From positions 576,253 through 640,252 of the forward strand of contig VZTG01006782.1 in the NCBI GenBank assembly GCA_013397845.1: a DNA stretch of 64,000 nucleotides, written 5' to 3'. This stretch comes from Melanocharis versteri (taxonomy: Eukaryota > Chordata > Aves > Passeriformes > Melanocharitidae). This document shows, in pieces, positions 23,101-37,600 of the stretch (position 1 is its first letter; each line of letters starts with the position of its first letter). Below the pieces are notes generated by a model. That model did not search any database and was not told the DNA's origin. It worked only from the letters and a program-made list of their open reading frames with translations. A program made the translations under genes and the position numbers.

Positions 23101-25610
23101 GAAGTTTCCCAGCCACTTTAGAGATGGGGATTGTCCGTTTAGATATTTTTTTTTATTTTATAGGGAATTATTGAACATAGGGTGTTCTGTGGCACAGCCC
23201 AACACAGGCAGGTGAACAAGGGCAAAGGAGCACGTTTGGATGTGTCCTCTGCAGCCCTTTGCTGTCAGCTGGCACCTGGCACTCCGGTGCCAGTGTCTCA
23301 CCTGCTCGGCGTGCGTGTCCCCGTGACACAGCAGGCTGGAACTCGGCAAGGAAACTGCTTTCAGACTGGGCAGATCTGTGATCAGCAGGGTAAAGCAACA
23401 GCAGCTGGAGATCATGAGCGTCTGATGGCTTCTTTATCATCCTCCTCTTTTCACTTGTTTTTAATTTCTTCAGCCTCATGAATTCAATTCCCTGTGCACA
23501 GTTTCCATGAAAACAAGGTATTTAGCTGCAGTATTTCTTCCTGTCTGGGGAAAATCTCATCTGCTAAGTACACCCCATAAATAATCCTTCCACAGGCTTT
23601 CTTTTCTCTGCTCACCACCCTTCCAGCCCCAGAACTCTCATTTCACAGTCCATTAAGTCATGTCAGAATTTTCGTAGAGGCGAAAAAGGACAAAACCGAA
23701 CTTGTTCACCTGACCCTGGAAGAAGTAGCTGTGGTAAAGTCATAAAAAAGTGACATTTTCCAAAGCTTGGTGGGCACCGTGATTATTTGAACTGTAAATC
23801 AATAATATATCTGCACTTAATTAAATTCAGCAGTGGATACTGCAGAGAATGTTCCTCAAAACTGTCTGGAGTTAATGAATTTTTAGATGGCTGCTGTCAG
23901 CTGAACCATACAAGGGAATTACCTGAGCGGTGCCGATTTATTCCCAGTGCAGAGCTGCTCTTCCGCTCTGTGTGTGATGAGTTGCTGCCTTTTTATCTGG
24001 TCAGTTTTTGTATGTGTTTGTTGTAGTTACAGTGACAGTAGGCAGGCTTGGGATCACATTGGGCTGTGCAGTACTTACTTACCTGTGTGCACACGTACCT
24101 GTAGCCAAAAGCACGTGTACATGTGTACAAACTACCTATGTGTACACAAAACCACCCATTTGATGCCTTTCTGATGTTAACAGTTTCTCCAGAAACAGCA
24201 AAATCATCTTATTTTTAGGTCTTCTTAGTGTCAGATTCTAAAAAGGGAAAAATGGTTCATTTTCCTAGAAATGGGTAAATAACCCCATTTCCCTGTCCCA
24301 AAGGTTCTTGTACTATAACCCCTGAAATAGTTGGTGTTGTCTTTTTAGGCAGCAGTCTGAGCTGCAGCGTTTGTAACTCCTGGGGATCACCTGGGTTTGG
24401 TTTATCAAAAAGCACCACGGACAAGGTCCTCTCCTGTCTTTTAAAAGGTTCTGCAGCTTGAGGTGGCTCCTCTGCCAGCTTGTTCAGGATGTGTTACATT
24501 TCCTTTCTGGCTGAGCTTGGCTGTGGGCGATGCTGGCGAGGTGCAGTGCGATCGGTGCCTGCCTTGGACACAGAGCCAAAGGAAAGCCCTGGCGGGCTCT
24601 GCCAGGGATCTGGTGCCTCCCTGCTGTGCTGTGCACCAGGGTGGCATCCACACGGTCCCCTGGGTTGGAATGGGATGGCATCTGTGTCGCGAGGTGTGCT
24701 GCCCTGCTTGGATGTTTTGTAGTTTACCTGGATAAAAGCCATGGTGTATTTGCAAGCACGTCCAGATCAAGTCAGATGTGAACGTAAAGTCAGCTGTTCT
24801 GGAATAATTCTTGTAGAAAGGAGCCTGGAGAGAAGATTGCTGACAAGCCAGTGCTGTTAGTCTCAGTCTGGGGCTGAGGTGTAGGAGAATGAAGTGACCT
24901 GAGGGTCACACAAGCTGGGCTGTAATCTGCCCCCCAATCCAAGGGTACCTTACACATAGAACTGGACACGCATTAATCTCTTCTCCTGTGGAAAATACAT
25001 TTTGAGGCAATCCAGCAGCAAATTCCAGTGTCTCGCCCCTTGCAAATGACCCCTGTGTGTGTGTTACAGGCAGCTGGGGACTGATCTTACCCAAGTTCTT
25101 GTGATGAGAAACGTCACAATGGAATAATTAAATATTGGGGCTCTAGGGACAGTCACTGGGGAAATTGCCCTCAGTGGCAGCTGCAGCATTTATTAATAAT
25201 TAAAGCTGCGCCTGCTGTGCTTTTCACTACATTTGTTTCATTAATATTTTATTGTTTTAAAGAAATAAAAAAAAGCATTGAAGGTGGGAAGAGAGCCTGT
25301 TTCCTAAGCAACAGCAATGCACTTTTTTGCAGTTATTTTTAAAGGCAGGTTGCTTCATTTAAGATTTGGAATCAAATTGCTGCATTGCTCCAGGCATCCA
25401 GAAAGCTGCTTTTCTTTTTCCTTTATTTCTAAATGAGAGACGGAGCAAAACAGCTGCTGGGTTAAGAGCTGTTGTGATGGTTGCTAGACGGGAGCTAGAC
25501 CGTGCTGTGAGGAGCATCCCCGCGCTGTCATCGCCGCTGTCCCCCGCGCCTCTGCGGCGCTCCCTGTGCTGGAACCAGCCTGCCTTCATTCAGAGATGTG
25601 TCAGCGCTGG

Positions 25611-25666
<56 letters not shown>

Positions 25667-28600
25667 CAGAGCGCAGGCTGTGCCTCTGCCACCCACGGGT
25701 GTCCTTTGGCCGCAGGGGAGGTTTCTGATGGCTGAGAGGGGTCGCGCAGGGCTGTGCCCGCGTGTCCCGCTCGCCCTTCGGGGAGCCCTGCTCCGGCTGC
25801 TGTGCGTCAGGGGTGGTTGGCTTCCGAGGCAGTCGTTCTGGCTGGAAGTGCCACCAGCGTGGGCAGCAGCGCCAGACCTGCTGCTCGGGGGCTGTGCTGA
25901 TGCTGTCGGGCTCCTGTCCTGAGCAAACAGGAGTGTGCTGGAGCTCAGGCCACGGGCACTGCCCCACTGCGCCGTACAGCAGCGCCAGGTCCGGCTGGGG
26001 CTGCTCCTGGCGTGGGCTCCTCGGGGTTCAGCAGGCAGGAGGTGTTTCTGTGCGCCCCCCAGTCCGGCCTGGGACTCAGGTTAAGTTTTCAGGGCCCGAG
26101 CAGTGAGGACAGGTCTTTTTCAGATGCAGCTTTCAGGTGTTACGGGATTTGGAGCCTTCAGGTACAATAAGGAGAGGAGTCCTCAGGAAATACTCAGCAC
26201 CTGACAGCGTTGGGCATGAAGTGCAACAAAATGCTGCCTTCTCTCAAAAAGAGCCGCTGAGTGTTGGGCGAGAGGCAGAGTGTCAGAGCAGATGGAGTGC
26301 CATTTGTTGCTGTAACCAGCATTTAACGTGGCAGGGGGAGCTGCGGCGTCCCGATGGGCTGCCTGCTGCCACCCAGCACGGGACAGCCGTGCTTGGTGCT
26401 GCACTCAGAGCCCTGTGAAGGCTGCCCTGCCCTGGGCACACACCTGGCACACGGAGCTGGCTCTTCTGCCTTCTCTGTGAATGAATTGGTCTGTTCTCCT
26501 TCATCCCTTTGTATGGGCATGACTGTGTGAGTCATCTGCAGTCTCACTTCAGAAGCTGATAGACAAGGAAGGCTTATTTTTTGTTTTGATTTGTTTTGGT
26601 TTTTTTAAATTTGTATTTCTCATTTCCTTTCCCTGCAGCAGGTTACATGAGAGCTGGATAGATTTCTGCTGCAGTCTTGCAAGGCTGGCGTAGTGCAGTG
26701 CAGTGTTTTACTGGTGGCCATCAGGGCGTGTTACAGTGTGGTTCTGTGTGGCACGTGTAAAGTGGGGTGCAAATACTCGGAGAGATTCCAGTTCATTTGT
26801 GTACTGCCATTATCTGTGTTTTACAAGGTGCTTGTAGTTGCAGATTAGACACATGCTCACATCATCTGATTATGAGTTGCTGTCTGTCCGCCTGTCTGTC
26901 TGTCCCCCCAGCGCTGTTCTTGACCCACACCTGCCCAGGGGCGGTGGGTGCTGGCCGAGGAGGAGGCTGAAGGCAGCCGGACCCGTAACGCTGTGTGCTG
27001 TTCCCGCAGGTGTGGTGGAGGCGTGTCTCCTGCACATGCTGAAGCGCAGGGCTGCCGGCTTCCTGCGCACCGACAAGGTGGCCGCGCTCTTCACCAAGGT
27101 GGGCAAGACCTGTGCCATAGCTGGAGACGTGTGCAAGAAGGTGCAGGAGCTGCAGCAGCAGGTGGAGAGCAGGTGAGGCTGAGCTCTGTTTGTCAGCCAA
27201 GTTGATGCAGCGTGTGTGCAGCATGGTGGGACACAGACTGCCCCGTGAGTGCACAGGAGCCTGTCGTGGCCACGGGTGATGCAGCTTTGTCTCGTTCGTG
27301 GCTGTAGATGTTTGTGTTTGATCAAGCTGGCACTCAGCAAAGGGACAGAGGTGGGGAACTGGGGCTTTGGTGTTTCATTTTGCCTCTCAGTACAGCAGAG
27401 CAGCACATTCAGCCCACACACAGCAACAGGAGTGACTAATTACTGGAGATTTCAGAGGGGGCTCGTAGTCAGGGTATGGTGGACCAGCTTGGACTGTTGG
27501 TGGGAACAGAGGGGGTGGAAGGAGGAACTCAAGAACAGACATACTGGAAAAGCTGCTTTGGCATGCTCCTGCCAAACCAGGAACAAATTTGTAGGTATCA
27601 CGGCAGAAACAGTTAAATTAATGGATACAAAGAGTGATGGGAAGAAGGATGTTATGGGAAAGCTGTTCAATACATACTGGTCTTAAGCACAACAGAATCC
27701 TGCAGTCAAGGACTTGAGATTACTGAAAGTCTTAAACTTCTTGCTGGTGGCGAGTAGCAAAGTTAAAATTTTCCATGTGGTTCTGTAGATGGAATCACGG
27801 TGCACGAGTGTCTTATCCTATAAGCTCAGGACAAGGGCATTTTTAATTCTGTTTTTAGGCACTGCTGAGCCCTAAGAGCTCTTTGTACATCATAGGAACT
27901 TTCAGCCTCTGATCAATTTGCTGTAAGAAGGGCTTTGCCCAGAGAGCTTGTCTTCAATTACTGACAGTTATTCAAATTAGCACTTACATTTCTGTGTAAT
28001 TTTCTGACGTTTATCTTTATTAGACTTGTAATTATGAGACTTTGTTATGTAGTTTTTGACAGAAATGTACCTATTTTTGATATATTTTTAGTTGTGCCTA
28101 CTGATACAGACAGGGATTTTATTAATTTTAGTTTTTTAAATGTTGGGAAGAAGGATGCCTTCTACTGAAAATTCACCAGCCTGTCTCCTGGTTAAGAGCC
28201 CACACAAACACACCTCTAACCACCAGAGATCTTTGGCTGTGTTCTCTAACAGGGAGGAGCAAATGAACTTAAATTCTGTGGTTTCTCTTGGACAAATTTT
28301 GTGTGTTTTTCAGCTATTAACAGCCACAAAATTTAAGTGCTGTAGAAAATACGCACATCAAAGATACTATTGGGAAATACTGCAGAGGGTGAACTCGCTC
28401 TGCTGGATGTATGAAATGAGACAGAAGGGCTGTAACAGCCTAACTGTTCCTGAGGCTGTGGCTTAAGAAAACCCCAGTGTAGGATGCAGCTAAGCACACT
28501 CGAATTGCTCTGATGCCAGAGGTGTCACGAGTCCTCCTTGCCTGTAGGGATGGTGTCATGGCCTCCTGTAGGGCTTGGGACAGTGTCAATGCAGAGGGGA

Positions 28601-31600
28601 ATTACGGATCTCACCCAAAACAGCCCCAAACAAATGTATGCAAATTAACAGTTTCCTGAAAGGGAACCCAAGTGCTGGCAAAGAACTTGAAGATGTCAGG
28701 GTTTCTTTCTTCACTGAGGCAAGACGGGACCTTTTTGGATTTTAAGGGGGCAGTTTTCTGGAAGAGACATTCAGAGGGTTCCTGCTCCCCTCTCAGCCCA
28801 GGGCAGTGTGTGGAGAGCCTGCAGTGCTGGGCAGCAGGAAGCTGCCCCTGTGCTGCATTGCCACCTCTCTCCTGCAGCTGCACTCTGTTACCTGATGCAG
28901 GAGGATGGACCCATCATGACCTGTCATCAAACAGTCCGAATTCTGACTACTTTTATTTTATCACCTTTGCAGGAAAAATCAGCCAAATGGGCAGGAACCT
29001 CTCAAAAGGCAGGGATCAACCACAAGCAAAACGCCTGTCCTGACACCTCAGGCCATCAAACACATCTGGGTTCGGACAGCCTTGATTGAGAAGGTGCTGG
29101 ACAAGATTGTGCAGTACATTGTCGATAACTGCAGGTAAGGAAAGCAGCAGAAGCACGGGGGTTTGTTGGACTCATGCATTTAGGTATCTGCAACAATGGA
29201 TTTCATCAAAAGTCTTCGGCAAACCCTTGTGATGCAGGCATCTGGTAAGATGAAAACCAGTTGCATGGGCATTTAGAAAAAAATGTACTTTAGTTTTGCA
29301 TCATTGACAGTGTTTCAGGCTTACAAAAAAAAGCATTAACAAGCATTCAGCTTTCCAGAAATCAGCTAAAAGCCTAACTTCAAGTATTTTAGGAGCCCAT
29401 ATTCTAATGGGACCTAGACCTTTGTGGAATAGAAATGTCTTCTAATAGGTCATGAGTTGAAAATAATCCTTTGGAACTTTAGGATGTCAGGGAGGAAAAT
29501 GCCTTTTGTAGATGAAAGGAAGAAGAATTAGAACAGGAGAAGCTAGTGACATAAAACTTTAGGGTTTTGAAAACAAGTTCTTTGAATCATGTTTCCTTTT
29601 TAGAAAAATCAAGCTTTGTGTAAAGGGAAAGTCTTCCCTTGCAAAACCAGAGAAGAGCATCAATGCTTTATGGATATATTCCACAGGGACTCCTTAAGAG
29701 GCGAAGACGAGTCCTCTCTGCTCTGTCCTTGCTTCCTGCTGCCCAGCATCAGCGTGGTTTGCCAAGGAGTGGCTCCTACCTCCTACCCTTCCTGCCCTCC
29801 CATAACCCATGATACAGAAGACTTAATGGGCACATGGAGGACAACCTCCCATAAAAAGAGGAAGGAAGGGACCCTAAAGCTTGGTGTGGTCCCAGAAAGG
29901 CAGTTTGCTGGCCGGGGTGCTCTTGTCATTCTGCACTGGCAACACATTCTTGTTCATCCAAAGCCAATGGGTCTGAACAAGGATGAGAGCTAAGGGCAGA
30001 GCAGCTTATTTTCACAGTATTTTCCAAGTTTGTGTTACTGTTTGCCTTGTCATCAGCTTTATTTTCATGATGTATCTTGCCACTAAAAGCAAGAGAATGG
30101 AAGAAAGGTCTTTGTGCTGTTCAAGCAAACTGTTGCTCTGGGACATGAAATGCCAGCTTGGATTTTATGAGCTGTGTGCAGAAGAGACAGAGGGAGGGTT
30201 GCCCGTGTCCCAGAGACATAGTTAATGAAAGCATTTTAGTCCACTGCCTCAGTGTCTGCAGATACATGGGTACAAGGGGTTTTAATTTCTTTTCCACATA
30301 ATCCACAGGAGTCACATCAGGAGAGTTTGCTCTCAGTTGTTCCATCACTGTGTGTTGTAGATGTTCACCTCACTGCCTTCCCCATCCCTTCAGATGAGTT
30401 AGGATCAGGTCCTTCATTGCAGGTGTGTGATTTTGAGAACCTGACTTGGTGGATAAAACAAACCTTTTCATAAGGCTTGTTACCATGCATTTTTGTATCA
30501 TTACTGCTCAGATGCTCCATATTCACGTCCTTCAGCTGTCCTGGAGGAGGAGCAGGTGCTTTAGAGTTTGAGCCCCATCTAGTGAACAGACCACAGAGGA
30601 CAGTGGCATTCAAGAACCGTGGGTGTTTGGATTTTTTGGCTATGGGGTTTTGTAAAGCAGCTTTGCCTGCTGCAATGGCAAAATTTCGGGGTCATTGCAA
30701 GAGCAGTGTAGTAGTTCATTGTTCTTCACAGTGTTTCAAGATGATTCCTCACAGATGGAAGAGATGTTTAAGAATGTGTGGATTGTTTTGTCTCTGTGGA
30801 AAATGGACAAAATTGCTTGCAGAGAACTATTGTTTGTTCCCATATTGCAGTTCTGCCCAAAGGCCCAAATCAAATATACTGGGTAAACACACTGAGCACA
30901 AGGCAAGCTCCTGCCCCTCTGAGCTCAGCTGAAAAATAGATGAGATTCATACCAACTAATGTTTTTAACTGGGCTCTGATCTTTTATTCCTAGTAAATAT
31001 TATGAAAAGGAAGCTTTACTGGCAGATCCTGTTTGTGGCCCAATACTGGCTTCTCTGCTAGGTGAGTTCTTGCAAAGTTACTTCTTATGCTGAAGAAAAT
31101 AAATAGTTTCTTAAAGCATTTTGCATTATGACAGTGTTACAAGAGGTGAATTTTATATCTCGTATGTAGTTAACTGTTTATAATAGAGCAACATTCAAGA
31201 TGTTGTTCAGTTGCTTACAAGACCAGAAGAGACTGATCATCTGGTTTTATTAGTAATTATTGGTTGGATTGGAAAGCACAATGGGAATGGATTTTTACTG
31301 AATGCTTGCTGGCAGTTTGTAACTGCTAATGCTGCTGTGGCAGGGTATTGTCCTACAGGAATACTCTTATTACCCTGCGTAATAGGAGTGCTACATTTTT
31401 ATATTGTTGTCTGTATTGTGGGCTGATCTTGTAGGATCGGTGACCATTAATATTCACTTGGCTTGAGAAGCAAATCTCACCTTCAGTGCTCAGCCAGCAG
31501 GATAGCACTGGGTGTGTCTTGAACAGACTCAGAAGGTTTCTCCCTTGGTCTCTTTTCCTAGTGGGACCGTGTGCTCTGGAGTACACCAAGCTAAAGACAG

Positions 31601-34600
31601 CTGACCACTACTGGACAGACCCTTCGGCCGACGAGCTGGTGCAGCGGCACCGGATCCACGGCGCGCACGGCCGCCAGGACTCCCCCTCCAAGCGCCCGGC
31701 CCTGGGAGTAGGTATTTACTCTGTACCTGCTTCTGAGTCAGGGCACAGGCTGGTAATAAAAACAGCCCCATGAGGGAGATACCTGAATCTGGAACGGCCT
31801 TTCTTCTCTCTTCTGTAACAGAGCCTTTATCATAGATTAGAAGCCCATTTGGGCCACAGTGTCCTCTTTATCTAGATGTAGAAAAGTTTGAGATCCAGCA
31901 CTGAATTCTGTGGCTTTTGACAGTTGTGATCTGACCAGGTAGTTCACAAGAAATTCTGGGCTGCCATGGTCAGGGCTGAGTTAGGAGTCCAGGTGATTTC
32001 TCTGCAAACTCCCCTGGCTGCACAAGAGTTGCACCCTGTGGAGAGTGAGGAGAGTGGTGCAGTTGCTGTTCTGCCCTGGCTGACCCGCCCTGGCTGTGTG
32101 TGCAGATCCGGAAGCGCCACTCGAGTGGCAGCACGTCGGAAGATCGCTTTGCCGCCTCGGCACGGGAGTACGTGGAGTCCCTGCACCAGAACTCCCGGAC
32201 ACACCTTCTGTACGGCAAGAACAACGTCCTGGTGCAGCCGGTGAGTGCGAGCAGCTTGGGGCTGTGACTGGAGCAGCAGTGGGGTCGGTGGGGGTGGAGT
32301 TCACACCTGTCAAGGGCTCGCTGCATTCTGTTCTCAGCACGGAGCTGCCTTCTGCTTGGCTCTCCTGTGCTGGGGTAGATTTGACACGTGATAAATGCCT
32401 TCACTGCCTGACCGCTGTCAGTGAGCAGTGGGCCTGTAGGCAGGAACAAACATACCGGACTGCATTTAATAAACCAGCTGACTGTATTGTGGTTTTTCCC
32501 CTCTTTCTACTAGCAATATCGTATACTAGTACTTTTGCTGTTAGGGTTTCCCTCAGCAGTTCCCAAATACTGCAGCTTTGGAACTTGCGTGGCATAGAAA
32601 GACTGGAACATATATTTTATGCAGATATTTTGTGCACTTGAGTCACCTGAGTTGTCTGTTTTTTGCTTCTGTGAACAGAAAGATGACTTGGAGGCAATTC
32701 CTGGGTATCTCTCCCTTCATCAATCAGCAGATAATTTGACATTAAAATGGACTCCAAACCAGCTGATGAATGGAACCCTTGGAGATTCAGAACTGGAGAA
32801 AAGGTACTCATTGCATTCAGGAAAGATGGGAAGCACTGTGTAACCTGCTGGGGGGCACTGGGAAAGGGGAAGGGAAGAGGGAAGCAGAGGTTGTACAAAC
32901 CTGCTACCAGCATATCCAGTGTGGAGAAACTAGCTTTCCTTTGCTGTTTACTTGACTAATAATTTACTTTAAATGACCAAATTTAATAAGCAGTTATTAA
33001 CTAAGCAGAGTCTTTCTATCAGGTGGTTGGAACTGCAAGCATTCCTGAATATGGAAAAAACAATGTTTCCTGCACTTTCCTTCCCTTTTAGTGTTTACTG
33101 GGACTACGCATTGATTGTGCCACTGAGCCAGATTGTCTGCATCCACTGCCACCAGCAACGTAAGCATAACCCTTAAGCATATATTCCTTTAAAATACATA
33201 AACAGGAGAACCACTTGAATGGTTGCTTTTCCTCCCTCAGTGTTGGGAACACCTCTGATTAGTTCTGGCCATGTGGGAATGAGTGTTAAAATCTCCAGTC
33301 CCAGCTGACAGAGGATGACAACTGCGTGAGGCTTTCATAGTTTGCTTGTATCTTGAATTTCTTTAGGACTAAAGGGCTGATACCATCCCTAGATTACACT
33401 GTGCCTTACAGAGGTTTATTTATCTACTTAGAGATGATCCCAAATAAAATTTATTGAGAGGGTAAGAGCAGAAAACTGAGGCTCTGATGTAACAGCGTGG
33501 ACTCCCCCTGTCCTCCCTTGCAGCAGAAAGCAGATGGACATTAGTGCTGGTGAGTCAGGATGGGACCCAGAGGCCTCCGCTGCACTTCCCCCAAGGAGGG
33601 CACCTCCTCGCCTTCCTGTCCTGTCTGGAAAATGGGCTCCTGCCCCGTGGCCAGCTGGAGCCCCCGCTGTGGTCCCAGCAGGGCAAGGTACTGCTTTTTC
33701 TGGTGAGCTCTTGGGTGAGGCTGGTGTTGATATCTCTGCTCCACAGGGTCTGGGCATTGACTTCCAGCTGCTTTATGGTATAGTAGGAGGCAAAATAACT
33801 CCATTTAGTCCGATTTGATTCTTATACACGTGGTCTATAAAAATTGTTTATACCTTCGTTACCCCATTGAGCAATGAGCTGGAATCTGCTGTTGCATCAA
33901 GATACAAACCCACACGATAGGAGTGAGACTCAGATGGACTGGACAGAGCTGCTGCCAGAGGCTTGGGGTGCCCAGCTCCCATAGATTACAAGAAAAGGCT
34001 GGTTTATAGTACACAGAAAAGTAGCGTTAAGTACCCCTAAACCACCAGCTGTCTATGACTCCACTGTTTTCTCCCCCACCTCCTCCCAACATTGAAAGTT
34101 TGGAGATTTAAGATGCCAGAGGTCTGCAGTACTTAGTTTGTTGTACTCTGCTAGTCACTCATAGCTGAATGTATGGAATTATTATTTTCTCTAGGGCAAG
34201 GTGTTTCCAAAGCTTCGAAAACGGAACAGCAACAAATCAGCGGACCTGGAGGAGATGCCAGCTGAGGACACATCCACGGACTATGTCTTCAGAATTATTT
34301 ATCCTGGACACAAGCACGATAACAGTAAGTGCCTTTGTTCTGCTTTGTTTGAAAAAAAAAAACATACAAAAAACCAAATCAGACATCTGAGAAAATCTTG
34401 AAGTAATATCTTGGGAAGTACCTGCAGGTGACAAGCCAGGTTTTTGTAAGGGGGTAAAAAAACTAAACCTCTCACAAAATTTCACTGGGAGATAGTTGTG
34501 ATCAACAGGTACAGGTTAGGTTTCCTTAATGCAGTAAGACTTGTTATCATAGTGGAAATGGAGTTGAGGTAAGGAATCTTATATTTACTCTGTGTTTTAC

Positions 34601-37600
34601 AGAGGAAGTTTTCAAAATACTCCCCTGGGCTTGCAAACTGAGACTGAAACAAAAAAGATTGCTTGACTAGCCAAGAGCAGTTTTGCTCCTGAAGTGAGGA
34701 TGTTTTTACTGGCCACAATGCTTGCTCATAATGTTGTTATTAGGAAAAAAAACCCAACCATAAACTCTTTAAAGTACCCCAAGAACTCCCTGGGCTAAGT
34801 TTTCCTGGCTTGGAAGCACAGACTTAACAATGGATAAATAAAGGCCCTTCCAAGGAAACTAAATGAATTCCCAAGCACCAAACCACCTCATGTCATCAGT
34901 GAATACAAATTCCTTACATGCAAGAAAGCATTTGAGCTAGTTCTCAAACAGCATGTTCAGTTTTACTCCCCTTGGCAAAGAAGCAAGAATTTCATGGGAA
35001 GATCAGACCCTAAAGTTTACAGGGGTTTGGAGTTACTGCTCCTACTGGGACTTACTGCAGCTGAGAAAGCAGGAGTCTCCTCTGCAGCCTCCTTACCCCA
35101 GGCCTGGGCCCAGTGCAGGCTGGGCTCTGTCAGGGCTCCTGGGCTGGCACAGGTGAGGCCATGCACACACCAGCAAAGCGCCCTGCGCCTTGGCCCGGCG
35201 GAGGGGCTGCAGAGCCCGGGGGCTCAGGGGGCAGGAGCTGCAGGTCCTGTGCCAGGCAGGACTCTGCCTGTCTGCAGGGCCACACAGCTGGGAGCGAGGG
35301 TTTGCTGTCCAGATGCATCTGGCACAGGTTTCAGAGGAGGGGCCACGGCCTTGCTGAGGGCACAGTGAAGGACAGAAGCTAGCTGGAGCCTAGAATTCCC
35401 ATGGAGCTTTGTTCAAAAGCGTACTCAGCTGCTGCAGGCTGGCACTGGGATCTTTCTCCCTTGCCACGGTGTGCCACGTGTGCTCTCACAGCCTGTGCAC
35501 ACTCAAAGGCCCGAGTTTGGTGGAGCATGCTTTGTTTCTGTAAGAAACTCCATTTTCACACCCATTTACAGGAGCTTGTGCCCTCGAGCAGAGGGCAGGA
35601 TTCAGTTCCTTTGTCTTTGCTGACCATGTCCTTTTGAGCTTTCCCACAGAATTGAGTTCTTTCTTCTTATGCTCCTCTTTCACTATTTTCTTTGAGCAGT
35701 AACTATTAACTACCACCACTTAGCTGCCAGCCGCTCTACCTCTGTTGACGATGATGAGGAGGAGGAAGATAAGCTACACGCAATGCTATCAATGATCTGC
35801 TCTCGGAACCTCACAGCTCCTAATAGGATGAAAGGTTTTTATCCTCCTCCCCCTGTGTCCCAGAGCTCTCTTGCAGCTCCTTCCACTGATGCATACAACA
35901 GTGTTGGCATTATGACAGGGAAAGACATTTCACTCACGCCGTGAGATCTGGAGATGGACGTGACTGTGCAGAGAGGCTGGGAATGGGCTCACAGCCTGTG
36001 GGGAGTGGGAGCAGCATCTTCCCTCTCCCTTGATGTGTGTGCTGCTGAGCAGCAACCCTCCTATCTTACGGGGCTTCCTGCCCCACCTTCATAAAGGCTG
36101 GATACTAGAGCAGGTTCTCAGGAGAGAAGGAGGGAGTGTAACAGCTTCATGATCTCCCTGCAGGGTAGCAGAGCATGCAGAGAAGGCTGTGTGGAAATGC
36201 AGTGCCTGTCTGGGGTCAGTGCTTTCATTCCACTTGCATCCATAAGCTGGGTGGGCTTCAGAGGATCAGCTGTGAGCTCCACCACCCTCCACAAATTTGT
36301 CATCTATTTATTTTCTTAGAAAAACTTCATATTATTTAAGTTGGTATTCTCAAGATGTGTGCGCATTTGGGATCCAGTAGTTTAGCTCTGAATTCTGAGA
36401 AGTCCTTGTTTTCTCTTATACCCTGGACTGGTGGGACTGACTGCCAAAGACAGTAATTACCCTGCATCTCTGTACAGTGCCAGAGTTCTGGGTTAGACAG
36501 GGTATGAACAGGTGTTCAAGGAGAGCCTCCTCAATTCTTTTTGGCTGCCCACACAGTTATCCCAAGGAAGCAGCCCCTGGAAATTGATAAAGCCCAGCCC
36601 AAGTTAATAAAGAGTTCTTGGAAGGCATGAATAGAAAGAAGTTCCAAAAGTAGTGTTCCCCTTGAAAAAAGATGCTGTTTTAGGAAGTTTCAGCATGTCC
36701 TAACTGATTGTGCCTGTATATGGGCAAAAATGGGAAGGAGAATATTTAACTGTCACATTAAGCATAAGGAACACAATTTAGTCTTTCGTCAGTTGATAGA
36801 AAATGTAAGTTATCCCACTAGAGTGGCTGTCAGGTGTCTGCTTTTGCTTATTTAATCTTGAAGGGGATGGTAGAGTTAGGGATGTGTCTGGGAATAGCCT
36901 GGCTGGGCTGCTGTCTCTCCAGCAGCCCCATCCCATAATGACAACACTGTTGTAGCAGGTTTGCCAGCCATCTGCTTTGACATTTTGCAACATGCTCGAC
37001 TTTTGCATGTAGCTGAAGTTACAGATAACACCATGACAATTAAATAAAAGATGCTGTTCACTCTAATTCTTCACTAATTCAGGTACCTTTCATCTGAATC
37101 TTTAGGTTCTGTGGGGTTCTTTCCTTGTTTCTCTAAAAAACAGAATAAAAAATTAAAACTGAAAAACCCACTTTTCCTGTCTATAGAGGGGAGGCAAAAC
37201 CTAATGATCTAAAAATGTTTATCCAGTGGTTTTTATTTGAACCCAATAAGAAGCTGCAATAAAGACTGGGTCGTTCAGCTCCTTCCTGAAGAATTAAGGT
37301 GAAGAGCATTTTTGCATCACACTTTGTTTTGTGAAATGAAACACACATGACTGCTTCCGCATGAGCCTGTGCTTTTTCTGTTAACAAATGGGTTTACTCC
37401 ACTCCTCCCTCACCTCTGCCCACTTTCTAATAAGCACTCCTAAAATGCTTTGTGCTACCTTGATTTAAAATGCATGAGATGGTTTGGAATTGTCCCCCCA
37501 CCACTCAGCAAATATCTGTTTTAAAAGCACGGCCCAGGGGACTGGATTTTGCTTGTAACTGTTAATTTAGTGGCATACTTTATGACATACATTATTGTAT

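Larger units (their letters stand above)
17115..27009 (+). other. SGSM2: SGSM2 intron 2
   Basis: A 9.9-kb intron within the RUN-region exons. It holds the 12-bp minisatellite (18601-18876), a hexanucleotide repeat (25611-25664) and one possible CR1 remnant near 20.4 kb. I see no coding exon or RNA gene; the many short open frames lack recognisable domains. Confidence 0.7.
27173..34194 (+). other. Introns between SGSM2 exons 3 and 11; nothing else seen
   Basis: The intervals 27173-28972, 29135-30993, 31062-31561, 31708-32105, 32241-32678, 32804-33091, 33160-33526 and 33688-34194 are ordinary intron sequence. I found no further coding, RNA or repeat signal in them. Confidence 0.7.
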
